From assembly GCA_047967505.1 (NCBI GenBank), contig CM106539.1: 64,000 nucleotides of DNA; one strand, written 5' to 3'. A program made the translations under genes and the position numbers. Below are positions 12,245-25,000 of this stretch, in pieces. The DNA comes from Dipteris shenzhenensis. Its lineage: Eukaryota > Polypodiophyta > Polypodiopsida > Gleicheniales. The notes below the pieces were generated by a model. The model made no database searches and was not told the DNA's origin. It was given only the letters and a program-made list of their open reading frames with translations. Position 1 is the stretch's first letter, and each line of letters begins with the position of its first letter.

Positions 12245-13330
12245 TGACTAAAAGAACAATAGCTTTCCTCAACAATAGCAAGATGGCCATCACCATGGAT
12301 AAAAGACGCTGAGTATCACCAGGTAGGGTAGTTCTCCATACAAGCCTACCAGGAAACGAGTACATCAATGATTTTTTCACTACATTCCCCACACAACACT
12401 AGATCCCATAAAAGGTGTCTAATGGTTCCAATCGAAGCACCCCATAAAGGTCAAAAGGGACTAAGCTGGATCCATCTTGAAAGCTTTCCCCAAACAAACA
12501 ATCACATCGGCCTTAATTTCCAAGCCAAAAAGTTAGCCTTTCCCACAAGACAACCCTCGCATATCTCTTTGCATTTTCAAACCACCATTGTAGACTCTTG
12601 CATACATGCTACTCCTCCTTAAGCTCACCCACCAAAGAGTGATCTTGCATCAAAGATGTGTAGGCTACTCTAGCTCAGACTTTAATAAGCCTAGTCTTCC
12701 ATGCTAGCTCATGGATCGAATAAAATTAGTAGGCCAATCAGGTTGAATACAAAGCAGTGCCTCAACAACAAGGAAGTTCCTCTCTCACAAATTTAAGTTA
12801 AATTGATTACTGATCTCTTGGATTGATTTCCAATCCGATATTTCAAACATCCCACAAATTCGCCCAAATGTTGAATCCCCTTCCTATTAAGTGCTCTCAC
12901 ACAAGGAAGGTTAATCAAGCCAGTGGTCTATTATACTTCATCATAGTTTTGCCCCATCAAATGCATTCCAAAAAGCTAGCATCTCCAGGTAGCCCACTGT
13001 GCCCTTTCCATTTCAATCGATTGCCTAATATTTTCCATGCCCCAACTAACCCTGCAATGAAATTTGAACCTATAATTTTTAGGGGGAATGTAGAAACCAA
13101 GCTATCATAGTAGCTTAAGTTGCACCACACACCAGCCCACGCACTCTTCCCTCTTTCTGCAAACCACTTAATGCATTCAGTCCATGGAGCTGCATTATCA
13201 AAAGTTTTAGGAAACCAGCTACAAAGCAAACTTGCAATATTGCGCACATGAATATCAAGTAGCCCAAGTCCTCCCCTAAGTTTAAGGGTTTCATACTCGG
13301 CCAAGGGAATTCCACCCAAACCTCTTAATT
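12245..13330 (-). mobile_element. 5'-truncated L1-like LINE ORF2 tail (zf-RVT)
   Basis: Minus strand. At 13319-12957 is the post-RT region (LAEYETLKLRGGLGLLDIHV, then NIASLLCSWF). At about 12640-12370 is the zf-RVT region (KANFLAWKLRPM, LSRWIQLSPF, GTIRHLLWD), with stops and frameshifts between. No RT palm is present, so the copy begins late in ORF2, typical of 5' truncation. Its lower edge coincides with the end of the 1.8-kb tandem repeat. Confidence 0.82.
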
Positions 13331-14760
13331 GATTGGAAATTTACCTACAAACTCAAATTCCATCTCGTGATACACCACAACTTATAGGCATTTAACATTG
13401 TCATCACTCTATTTGAACTGTTGCATTAGATAGAATAGCATGATGTTATTGATTATATAAACCAAATATTCCAAAAAGAATGGATTTCATTAGTAATTAA
13501 AAGCTCTTTAGGATTGGATGGCTTTGAAGGAAGGAATATTTTTAATGTAAAGCCTTATCAAAGCTCTATTATTAGGCTAATAGGTGCCCCCCATTGAACA
13601 AAATCATAAAATACTATAATTACTTTGATATTAGGGTGGTTAGATTGCATATTGAATATACAATCTTCATTCCCTCACTTGATTGCCAATGATATAATCC
13701 CAATTGAGTGATCTAGGGTTTGTCCTCAAGGTTTGAAACATTTTCTCCTTTGCTCACCTTATAATACACAATCCATTGCTTAACCTACTCATATATCATT
13801 GTTACATCTTGCTATATTAGGAGTCCCTTTATCTTGTATTTGCTCTACAATATGGCACTCATGAACTTTCTGCTTGGTTATGTCACTTTTAGAACATGAA
13901 AGGTGCACTCTTGTCATTCTTTATCAAGTTATTCTTAGCAATGTCATCTCTATTACACACACATGCACATGTGAATGCGTGCACACATACACACACACAC
14001 AATCTTTTTATTTATTTGTTTATAACACACATATACATTCATACCTACACACATACATACTTACTTACATGCATAGATTTATTTATTTTTTAATTCTCTC
14101 TCTCTCTCACACACACACACATTATGTTTGTGTAGATATCTACGTGTGTGTGTGCAAGTGTGCGTTTGTGTGTAGATATATATGGACATATAGATGTAGA
14201 TACAGATATACATATGTTTTTGGAGAGTTGTGCAATTTCCTTTGTAAGCGAAAGAATGTTTCACCTGTCGCTCTTTTTGCAATGCAAACATGGAAAACCA
14301 CTTCCATCTTTTTGGGGGATGCCTCGTTATACGTTCACTATGACGTTCTATTCTAAAGTGGCTATAAAATCAAGCTATTTGTGAAATGGAAGCAAGCCTT
14401 TGCTTGGGGACAAGGGCCTCTAAATGAGGCTGCTATCTTGTTATAAATTTGTTTTACAGTGCCAAAGGTTGCCTCTAGACTTCTTTGAAGTCGTTCAACA
14501 TGATGTACTCGATATGCTACCCTTACTTCAGGAAGCATCATGACGATTTCGCTATCACTTTTAGAGCCTGGTGGTGGTAAGCTGAGCTATATTTTTACTT
14601 TCAGTACATTTTCTTTCTTAATATAACCTTTTCTTCTTGCAAAAAACTATATAAAATGAACTTGCATCATTTTAATTTTCACCTTTAAAAAGTAATTTCT
14701 CAATTTTACAAAACCTGCAAAATGTAAAGCAATTTAGCTATATTTTAGCTAAACAAGGTG
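13331..14760. other. AT-rich sequence with AC/GT/CT microsatellites, no gene
   Basis: The region is AT-rich with several short repeats: AC at 13980-14000 and 14028-14072, CT then AC at 14096-14119, GT at 14141-14175. The open frames here merely read through these tracts. A TATATAAAAT string at about 14648 lies 970 bp upstream of the PEX10 start and is only a weak promoter candidate. Confidence 0.5.
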
Positions 14761-14769
14761 AACGACGTT

Positions 14770-14881
14770 CAAGTGGGCTGCCATGCAGCAAGGAAAAGAG
14801 GGGGGGGAGAGTGAGAGAGCAAGAATGAAAGAGAGATGACTTGGATTCGCACCAAGGAGAAGAGGAGGGGGGGGGGGGGAA
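14770..14881. repeat. Purine-rich tract with poly-G runs
   Basis: GA-rich sequence on the plus strand including runs of 8 G (about 14797) and 12 G (about 14868). Such G runs can form quadruplexes. It lies 0.75-0.85 kb upstream of the PEX10 start codon. Confidence 0.8.
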
Positions 14882-14979
14882 GAGAGAGATGGAAATCACA
14901 TGCCACCTATTTTTTCGATAGTGCAAAAACAAATATAAATCGAATTTCGCTTCTCCATTGCCTTCTCCGGGAGACCAAA

Positions 14980-15112
14980 AATATGCAGATTCTCTAAGAA
15001 AACCTGCCAAAGATTTGAAAACCAAGTTTGTGATTTGTAGACCTGCCACAAATATGCAGATGCTCTAAGGAAACCTGCAAAAGATTTCAAAACCAAGGTT
15101 TGTGATTTGTAG
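14980..15112. repeat. Two-copy tandem repeat, ~70-bp period
   Basis: AAATATGCAGATTCTCTAAG... at 14980 is repeated from 15051 with a handful of changes. Each copy ends in GTTTGTGATTTGTAGA. It is in the 5' flank of PEX10. Confidence 0.85.
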
Positions 15113-15616
15113 AAAGAAATGTTCTCCCACGTGGAAAAGAACAGACTGCCTAGAAGCAGCAAAATACACCGCCATTTCCTTGAAATGCATGGAAGCCGTG
15201 AATTTGTGGTAAAAGATAGAATGGGCTTTACGTGTAGATAGCAAAAGGTATTGAGTCAATAAACGGAGAGCAATGTTCCAACAGAAACTGCACTGAATTG
15301 AACGAACAGCAGCTCTCAACAGTGTGACAACCACATCTTCCTTTTGGGTTTTGCAAAATGCAATAGATGCAGCTTCCTCTCTAACTTCAACGTTGTACAG
15401 ACCGTTGGAAATTTAGAGGCATCGTTGGTTGCGTTTTGATTGATCGCAATCCTTTCACACTCGGTGCAATTGCCTTGTAACCTTTTGAGCAGGTGGGTGC
15501 TCGCCTTTCGACGTGTCGACCTTCCTATTGACCTTGTTTACATCTGATATCGCATTGAGATGAATCTCGCATTGTTTTTCTGACTCTCAGATCGTAAAAG
15601 AGACAGAGGCAGCACG
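15113..15616 (+). promoter_or_regulatory. 5' flank / presumed 5' UTR of PEX10
   Basis: This is the sequence immediately upstream of the PEX10 start codon. A TGA in frame at 15581-15583, with no ATG between it and 15617, makes 15617 the start. No clear TATA box is near. The transcription start cannot be placed from sequence alone. Confidence 0.4.
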
Positions 15617-15731
15617 ATGAGGCAGTTCCCATTAGCAGCCCACCCCGAAATTATGCGCGCGGAACAGAAGGATGAACAATACGTCTCCTATCTTTGTGAC
15701 GCTTGCCACGATGCTTTTCGCCGTTGCTTTG
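15617..15731 (+). CDS. PEX10: PEX10 exon 1 (coding part)
   Basis: Encodes residues 1-38 plus the first base of Gly39. It contains PLAAHPEIMRAEQKDEQY, matching the plant PEX10 block 'FPLAAQPEIMRA..KDDQY', then CHDAFRRCFG, matching 'ACRDAFRHLFG'. The donor is TTTG|GTATGC, phase 1. Reading through the donor gives a 109-codon frame that loses all similarity, confirming the splice. Confidence 0.95.
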
Positions 15732-17119
15732 GTATGCTTCGTCATTGCACTAATTCTTTGAGGCGAATGATCCTGCTCCAGCTATTACAAATTATAATTG
15801 ATAGCGTATTCCAGGGAGAGAGAGAGAGAGAGAATTTAAACGTCTATCGAACACCTACATCTTGTCAAGCCTGTGACCCAGGTTCCTACGTAATATTGAA
15901 TTGTAGGCTGGACACATCCCCTAGAGATACGTCCGTTGTAGATTGAGATCCTTCATATATCAATGGACTTGAATTTCCTAATGAGAGCTCTTCCTTCTCT
16001 ACATTTCCACTTCCTTCTTTGGAGTGCGCAGTTCCCCTTCCTTCGTTGCTTCTTTAGCTTTTGCCTAATCTGTTTGCTAAAGTGGATGAATCCAAATCGT
16101 TGTACACGCTTAAGCTTATTACCTTACGTGGCTGTTCAAGGGTAGAGTTTGCGTACTATATAGCTTTAAAAGTTTCTGAGCTCGTTTTTTCACCTGTCCA
16201 CCCACTACTCTGATTTCCAATGTAGTAGCTTGCCTCTCATTTTGCTCTTTACTCTCTCTATCTTACGCATCGACTTAAAATCCACCACATCATCCACCAC
16301 CTTTGCTTGCATCTTGGTTACGTGTGTGTAGCAAGTGAATCGGACATCAAATTTATTGTCCGGACAAACACTGTGTATGGGATCCAAAACCATACAAAGC
16401 CTAAAACCAAGTTCTAAGGAGGAGCTCGTTTAGAAGGAAACAAGGGAGGAGTTATTTCACAAAGATACAGGAATGTATCTGCATACAAAATTCACTGAAA
16501 CTGTTTTTCTAGACAACAAGTAGCGAGTGATGTAAGATATCAAGTGTAGAAAATCAATCAAGCCAAATGTAGCTCTAAAAGTCAGTCTATTCCAAACTTG
16601 TTTTGTTGTAAATCCTTCCCAAATTAATTCTCGTCTCATGTGTGTGTATACCTATGAGCTACATAGCCACTACGCTCATGTGCGTGCATGTATACGCGTG
16701 GTATGTGTGTTGTGTACATGTATGCATATGTGGTAGTCCAAGAGCTTGTGGTAGCTCATGAGTCCGTTTAAGTCCAAGAGTCCAAGGGTGGTAATTCAAG
16801 AGGTAGGGATAGTCCAGGGTGTCACGTGGCATAGTCAAAGAGCCCGTGGTACTCTAAGAGTCCAAAGGTGGTAGTCCAAGAGCTCGTGGTAGTCTAAGAC
16901 TCCAAAGTTGATAATCCATGAGCTTGTGGTAGTTCAAGGCTTGTAGTCCAAGGGTGGTAGTCCAAGAGCTTGTGGTTACCGTTCATGAGTCCACAAAAGT
17001 CCAAGAGTGGTAATCCAAGAGGTAGTGAGGCCAAGGCTGGCAAATGGCAGCATTTCCTAAGCTCTTCTCCTCCAAGCTGCTATGTGTCAAAAGCCCGTCC
17101 TTGTTCTTTTTTTTCCGTG

Positions 17120-17172
<53 letters not shown>

Positions 17173-18200
17173 GGATGCGTCAATTTTACGAGCAAAAACC
17201 TATGAGCAGGTTTATCCGAGCGTGTTTTTCAAGAGATTTTTAAAAATGTTTTTCTTTAGGAAACATGGTTTTTACACTTTTATTTTCACTAGAACTAGAT
17301 CCCTTTATCATAAAAATATACAGACTAGTCACTCATTCATTTTTACACAACATAATTTTCTTATTTAGAGACATCCCTTTGTACCCCTGTTATTACCTTA
17401 AAAAAGTGTTGATTCCTTTAAGAAACATTCCTCATAATCACTCTCAATGTAATAATACTATGCATATATAATTACTTATTAACACATTTATATCATATGG
17501 CAATATCTTTTTAGTGTTTTTATAGCATATTTATGGACATGTTTCTAAAGAAGTCTAAATTACTATAAATAAGTATTAACTTGGGCTTATATATCACTCT
17601 CATAAAATACATGTAATATTTAATACTATATATGAAAGATTTTCCAAAATATAACTCCATAGATGTGCTCAAATGGGGTGTTCCGATCAATTTGAGTGGT
17701 TGAATGACTATATTTGGACATTGGATATGAAAGTTATGTCACTTTTAAAAGTGCTGTCCAAGGTAGTTTCGCCAGCGAAACTACCTTGGGAGACTTGCTT
17801 CAAAGGGGTTTCGCTGGCGAAACTACCTGGATGGCTTGCTTCAATGAGTTTTCTTTGAAGAAACTCTTTCATGAAGATAGGTTGAGAGAGGGTTTTCAAT
17901 GTCACCCCCTATTAAGTAAAAGTTGTAAGAAGGATCATAACTCGATCATAAGGGAATTTTCATAGAGAAGTCTACTCTACATGTGGGTTTCTTCAAAAGC
18001 CATCTCGTTATGCTCTCACCATTCCTGCAGATTCACCTAAAGATTTTTGTATAAAATAGGCATTGCTATAATACTTTGCATATTTCTAAGTGAAACTATG
18101 TTTTCTTCTGATCGATTTTTGCCATATTTATGCATAGTTGGAAGCTTTTTTTTTCCTTCGCTCAGACGCTCGGAAGATTTCGCTCAGAAAATGCTCGTCC

Positions 18201-18243
<43 letters not shown>

Positions 18244-18979
18244 AAAGAGAGAGTCAGTCTTGATAGATAGATAGATAAATAGTAGTCTTCAACACACTTT
18301 GTTTGCATTCAAGGACTTCAAGAAGACAAACATGATGGCATTTTTATTGCCCTTTTATAGTAGGAGTTTGCGATCCTCATCTATAATGTTTCGGGCAATG
18401 CCCATTGGCCAAGAATATCAATGGAACAAAGGATGGTTGTGTATTCAAAGATTACAAGTTGGAGCTCTACGATAGCTATGAAGGGCATAGTTTTCATGTG
18501 TTTGTGTTCATGATCAATCTGTTGGAATAGGGTTGGTCACCTCCGCACTTGTGAGTCCCCAAATGAGGAATGCATAGGGGGGGGTGATCCATAGGGTGAC
18601 AAGGCTGCCACATGGACAGGATCTAGACTGCCATGTGGGCAGCATACACGAGACAAAAGGCAGCACAACAGAAAGCAAGTACCTGGCTGAAATCTGCCAC
18701 GTCAACAGTATGGAACTGCCAGCATCAGATCATGAGGGCTGGTGACTGCCCCTAGGCCGGCAAAGGATGGATGGAGGGCTGATGCAGATGTACGTTATTG
18801 TACGGGGCAGGGAACGTGGGCTGAGAATGCCCTGAACAGAGGCGGAAATGATAATGCAGGGAGTTGCCTATCTTGGGAAGGTTTTAGGCCTGCAAGAGGC
18901 CCTGGTTTGGGGCAGAGGAAGCTCTGGAATGAAATGTGATGGTTAGGAGAAGGGTTAGGGCCTGAGAAATGGCCCATGC

Positions 18980-19020
<41 letters not shown>

Positions 19021-22000
19021 TGGGATGGAAGTACTGAAGGAGAGGACGGAAAGAGAGACAATGCACCTTAATGCACCCTTCCCTTCCTATTCCCCCTAGG
19101 ACCTAGACACGTGGGTGGACATCTTTATTAATAGAATAAGTGTCACATGTCCAAATCTGATGCCGTCTGAAGCAGTGGCTCCAGCTGGACGAGTCCTATC
19201 TACTCATGTGATGCACTGCCATACGGTGTCCATCATAAACACAAATACATGTTACATCATTGGCGTATAATATATAATAATGTTCTAATGTCTACTTATC
19301 ACGGATTAGTGATTTCTTGCTTGTCATGACAGATCTGGTCGGCTAAAGGACAGGCCTGCTTGGGCCAGTGGTAGCCTGCCACGTGGCCCAGGCAGGGCCT
19401 ACAAAGGCACTGAAGCATGAGCCCCACCCGGTCAGTTTTACAGACCAGGGTGGGTTGGTCAAGTCAGCCAGGAAGCCCTATCGGGTTGGTTATTTTTGGG
19501 GGGGCCTTGTGCCCTATAAAAGGGGACCTTGGGGCCTTCATACATCATCACTTGGAGCAGCAGTCCAAGAGCAGAAAGGAGCAGCAGGAGGACCATCCTT
19601 GGGCCTATACATGTGAAGGAGACTCAAAGGGCTGCAGACTTAGCTCAAAGTGTTACCCACCTAGGCTGGCTATCCAGACAGCAAGGTGGAAGGGATGATG
19701 GACAGAGAGTCTACATAAGCTCAGAGGAGCATGCGGGCTCAGAGATCTAGATGTTCCAGGCAGAGAGTAGGAGAACATTTTTTGGTAAGATCGGAGGACC
19801 ACGGTTTGGTGGGACTCCACATCTCCTTTTGTATTGTGTCCAGTTTGTGGACGGATGGAAATTTATAAGTGTTGCTTCTATATTTGTCTTGGATGCACTG
19901 TCTATTCTGGCTTGCACACACATGAATGGTTGTGAAGTACACACAGTGTTTGAAGTTTGATTCCGTAGTGAAACGCTTCTGTGTGTAATTCATGGGCTCA
20001 TCTACCAGTCTTCCACTGTGGGATACCCTCTGGTGGGATTTCATTTTCTAACACAATCTTGCCAAGGTGTCAATCCTATTGCAGGCTCTACCTTACTTAC
20101 TGGTAATCCAGAAAGGCTTTGTAGGTTCAAGACTACCAACAATGATCTATTTTTCCATCCTCGAGACACCAGCCCTCACCAGAGCCACTGCTGGCCAAGA
20201 TCATCTCTTCTACCCTTGCCCTTGGTCCCGCAGACAACATATGTTCTTTCTTCTCCTGCTATGATGTCAAGAAAAAAAAGGAGTTCTCCCACAAATAGTT
20301 CTGTGTGTTCTCTCTTGCGGAGACAGCTTAGTGTATTTCTGTTTATAGACATTCTCATCACAGACATCAGCCTTGGATGTGGATGCCCGCTTTAGTGGCC
20401 CCACCTCATAGCTTCTTGTATCTGGTTTTTCTTTAGTCTCATAGGCCCTTGGTCTGTTGAAGACGTTAATAAACTTTATTTCTTTCTCTCTCTTCGACCT
20501 CCTCTTTCCCTAGCTCCCCTTTCCCCTCCTGTTCTCACTCTCCTCCCTCCACTATCCTTCCCCCTCTTCTCTACTTCTGCCTATCTTCTTCGCTACATTG
20601 ATCTCCCAATGGCTTTCTGCAACCCAGCTGAACAACTGCCACTCCTTAGGCATAGTGCTAGGGGTGGGAAAGATTCTTTCATTAACTTAAGTCTAATCCC
20701 TAGGTGCATCTACCTTATGGATCTTTTTTTCCTTTTTTGTGAGAAAAAGAGGGTTATTTTATTACTAAATCAAAAAGTTTTCATAGTATTTACAACTCCA
20801 AAGCATCAATCAATGAGCACTGATTCAGCAGCTTAGATAAATTTATCTTAGTGTATACAGGCAAGACCACTCCAAAGCTGGAGGAAACAGAAGTAAAACC
20901 ATAGAAACTGAAAGATACTAGTACCCAGAAAACCACAGAGTAGCAACTGAGAGACCTCATTGGAGAAGCTTCAGCCCTCTTTTTTTTCCCCATCCTGGGC
21001 CTAGAAGAACCATCCACCAACAGATTCTAGACCTTCTCTGTAACAGCAAGGTGCTCACAAGCAAGAGCCACGTCATTCTTAATGTTGTTTCCCAATGAGA
21101 GCACCTGCTTCACATCAATCAATGAGCAGTGATTCAGCAGCTTAGATAAATTTACTTTGGCAAACCATCGCATTTCTCTGTAACCGGTTAAACTACAGAA
21201 TTTGATTCCTAAGGACTTGCCGCCTTCCCAAGGACAGTCCCCAGCAAAACAAAGGAGTAGCTCAAGGAAAAATGTCCTAAGATCAATCTAGTCCTATCCC
21301 ACACCAACATAGACATTCTGCAGTTTAGGAGGAGATGTGAGATATCTTCAGGTGCCCTGGCATAAAGTGGGCCCTTTGCCGGCAAGCGGGCCCTTTGCCG
21401 GCCTCTGCTATGCATCCTGTCCATACCGCCTTATGCATGATGAGCCAAAGTAGACATGATTGTTTCGCTGGGATCTGGTTCCCATATTTTACTAGACCTC
21501 TTTTTCCATACTTTCTGACCTTCATGTCTCAGCCACCTCTTGTTTATTGTAGCTGCTAGATTAAAGAGAGAGGAACAAGGAGGACTCTCTTTGTACCAAT
21601 CCAATGAAATTCATTATAAAGGAAGTTTATCTCCCTCCTAACCAAGCCAGGGATTCTCTATCCCACACCTGCAACCTGTTTCTGATGAAAAGTAAGTCGA
21701 ACCCGTTCAATCTGAATTCTTGTTGAAGAAGTCTGCCTCCTTTCCAACCTTGCTTCCCCCATCCCACAAAAGACCCAAGTTTGGATTCCCTTTTTGTTGA
21801 GTCTGAGAGCATGTTTCAGGTCTGCATTCAGGGAGGTAAGCATCCTTCAAGATGTTTTGAGGACCAGATAGAGTCATTAGCCATGAAGGTTGAAGTCTTC
21901 CTAGAAAATCTCTTCCACTTAATTTGGGGTCTTGATTTCTCTTGTCTCTTCCAAATTGACGTCCACAGAACCTTGCCTTTAGTGATCAGGGTTTTGTTCC

Positions 22001-25000
22001 AAATAATGCTGATAGCTCAGGATAAGCCTTCCAAACTCTGCATCTTGCTGGTCTTGTAACCTTGCAGCTGACATCTCTATGTTTACTAGGCCCAGTCCTC
22101 CCTCCCTCATTCGTGGGTAAGCCACAAATCTCCCACTTGACTTTTGAATTTTTTTTGCAATCATCACCACCACCCACAAGAAAGTCCTAAATAGTGAGGC
22201 CCACTTATTGATTACTGCTTTGGATGACGATGAACAAGACACGAGATAGATAACAGAAGGATAGAGTAATGATTTGGCACAAACTTCTTGCGAGCCAGAG
22301 AAGGTTGAAGACCTTGCCATTTCTGGATTTTCTTCCACCCACTCCCACTTGTCTTTCATTGAGATGTGGAAGCCCATGGGTATGCCCAATAATCTGAAAT
22401 GGACTACTCCTCTAATCTCCTTTTTTTCCCCCCCCATGAAAGAGACTTCTATTAAGTATGAAAAAAACCCGCGTGAGCAAGCTCGATGCGGAAATACATC
22501 ATGCTGGACATGAGAAAAAAACACTCTAGAAGAGTAAGCAAAAACTCAAAAAGAGCTGGAGAGAAACCAAGGTTGAGGCTGAAAATGCCACCTCAACCCT
22601 GATGTAGTCTCTGAGAAAAAAGGGGAGCCCCTCCATTCCGTAAGGAATATAACCCTCCTGGACGAGGCTGCCCTGGAGGACCCTTGCATGCTCGCCCAAC
22701 TGGCCATCAGAGTGTGAATGGTATCAGCCCAAATACTAGCCAAGGTATGAGAAGGGTCGACCTGAGATCCGTCAATGGCCTTTGTGCATCTAGCCCAATA
22801 TCTCCCAAGCAGAATCTGCATCAATATGCACTGGTCTATATCGGGAGATAGGCACATCCTCCAAAGAGCAAGGCTCAACAACATGTCGTCAAATAGAAAT
22901 GGCCTAGGTTGCATCCTGCCACTCGTAGAAAATCTAAGGACCTGATAAAGAGCCAAGCCACTGATCCCCACGTCATGAAGAAAGGAGAGGGGGAAAAAGT
23001 GCTAAGAATCCTGGCAGCCCCTTACCAAATGGCTCTCGCATGTCTGTAGTCTCATAAGCAATGATGAATCGACTCTGCAGATGAGCACCTTGGACAAGTG
23101 GAATCTGTCCCAAATCTAAATCTCCACCTGTTTACTGCAATCCCTGCATGTATAGAAAGACGAAAAAATAAAGTAATCTTTCTATTTCTGGAAGGTCTCC
23201 AACCTCTACAACTGATTTGGAACCTTCTTGCATTATTGACCGTGTAACCAAAGAAAGGAAGACTCCTCTCTTGGCTCCCTATAACAATCCAATTCCCACT
23301 TTCTGGGGTCCCACTGAAGATACTTTATGGGGACTCGTCCATAGAGCCACAACTCCATGAACCCGAAATAGAGAGATAAGGGCTCGGATCTATATGCCAA
23401 GCAGAGTCCTTGCCCTGTTCCACATAGCCTATGATCCTGACAGACTCAAATGGCGTGCCCAAAAGAATGTCATCTGAGGAAATACACAGCCTGCCACCTG
23501 ACTGTACATCAAAAACCAAGGCATCCTCCTGTGCCCCCAAGAAAGCAATGATCTGAAGAGGAATACCTGTCTCGGAGAAAGCCCCCATCCAAAGTGAGCA
23601 AGCCACAGGTCTATCATCTGTAACCACCCAATCATGGGGTAAGGCTACATCTATCTGAAGTATCCTCCAGGCACTTCCTCTGAGGTGATTGACCAACTGT
23701 CGTTGATGATCTTCTGGAAGCCTTTTGAAGGCTTTCCAAGAGACGATCTTTTGAATGCCCCGAATGAAGAAAATTTTCCAAGGCTCCTCCCAAGGCAAAA
23801 GGCCTCTAACCACAAACTTGCAAAGTAGGGCCTTGCATTGCAAATTTGGGTCTGATGTTGAGACCCCCCTCCTCCATGGGAAGGATCAAGGTCTCCCAAG
23901 CCACCCTGGCAATAGTGTCTAGTGTGCCATCTAGCCTGCTCCATAAAAAATTCCTTATAGGCCTTATAAGTTGAGTGATGCAATCCCTGGAGCGACACCA
24001 ACAGGAGCAAACATACCAAGCCGTGGCCAGCAGAACTTGGTTGACAACCACCACCCTGGATGCAAGGTCTAATCTGGATGAACTCCAGAAAAATACTCTC
24101 CAACACAGGAGCAAACTACTACGAAGAAGAGATACCCAAACTGACTTGGCATCCTAAGTACTTGACTGACACACCCCTATGGGTCCAAGTGAAGCCCAAA
24201 TCAGCCCCCGAGTCGGGAGTGTCATCATCATTGATCCTCTAATCTCCTTACAACCAGTGTCCTTCACGATTTGTGGGTTTGGTTTTTTGGTGCCATAAAA
24301 CCCTGTATTTGCATGGTTTATCTGAGAACCTGAGGCGTGACAAAAGGTTTCCAAGCATTCAAGTGCCCCCACTACTGAATGGTTTTCATTCTGAACAGTG
24401 ATATTTGTATCATTTGCAGATAACTTGCATCCCTTCTTTTACCTTACCCTTTATAGACCTATCTGTTAGAGTTAGCATCTCCTGATGTATCATATGTAGT
24501 GTGAGGGCTGCTTTGTGGGTGTGCCGATCCTATGTGAGGATAGAGTAGGAGGGGGATGGTTGAGTACCTGGGCCATGTGTTCAATGCCAAGGTTCATGGA
24601 GGATCCAGCGTGTTTTGGGGCAGATCCGGTTGCTGGCAGGCTGCGCCAAGGTACCACACATGTCGTGAGACTGTTACGGATCTCTACGCAGGTGTACATC
24701 TCAGGTTCACGCTCTGTTTAGGGTCCCTTGGGCCTGGTTTTACTGCTGCGGGAGCCGCCCCTAGGCTGGACCTAGTCTAAGCTAGCATGGGGGGCCAACC
24801 AAGCCACCCTTAGCTAGTTTGCCATGTACCGTTGCCCTAGGAGCTTGCAGTTCTGATTTCTAGTGATCGTGCTAAGACGGTTTGTGTTGAGAGGGGGGCT
24901 CTTTTGCCACTACTTGCTCCAGCTATGCTTAGAGAGAGGGGGTGTTAGAGTTAGCACTCCTAATGTATCATATGTAGAGTGAAGGCTGCTTTGTGGGTGT

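Larger units (their letters stand above)
8672..12250. repeat. Two tandem copies of a ~1.8-kb complex repeat
   Basis: The block GGCCTAAATG...GGATCA at 8682-8829 returns at 10437-10587. Everything after it follows in the same order, so copy 1 is about 8672-10427 and copy 2 about 10428-12250. The offset grows from 1755 to 1828 bp because the embedded AC microsatellites differ in length. Each copy itself holds two diverged ~520-bp subunits starting TAAAGCGATAACAAGCC (9271 and 9790; 11088 and 11615). Each subunit ends with a block like GAGGATTCGACA and an AC tract after TTTTTAATCTA. Each copy also carries two palindromic blocks (separate entry). No coding potential is seen. Copy 2 ends abruptly against a LINE remnant. 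Origin is unknown; LTR or satellite-like. Confidence 0.88.

Noticed and set aside
13874-14356. 160-codon plus-strand frame
   Set aside because: Reads through AC/GT/CT microsatellites; composition is typical of repeats and no domain is present.
15732-15946. Continuation of the PEX10 exon 1 frame as a 109-residue single-exon gene
   Set aside because: Similarity to PEX10 stops exactly at the GTATGC donor and resumes at 27902 in phase.
17708-17905. Minus-strand peptide with GSFAGET/GSFASET repeats as a short repeat protein
   Set aside because: The repetition is explained by the DNA hairpins; no start context or homologue is evident.
23325-23843. 172-codon minus-strand frame considered as an independent gene
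   Set aside because: It lies in order between recognised LINE-X blocks and has the same style as the tail of the other copies, so it is LINE-X ORF2.
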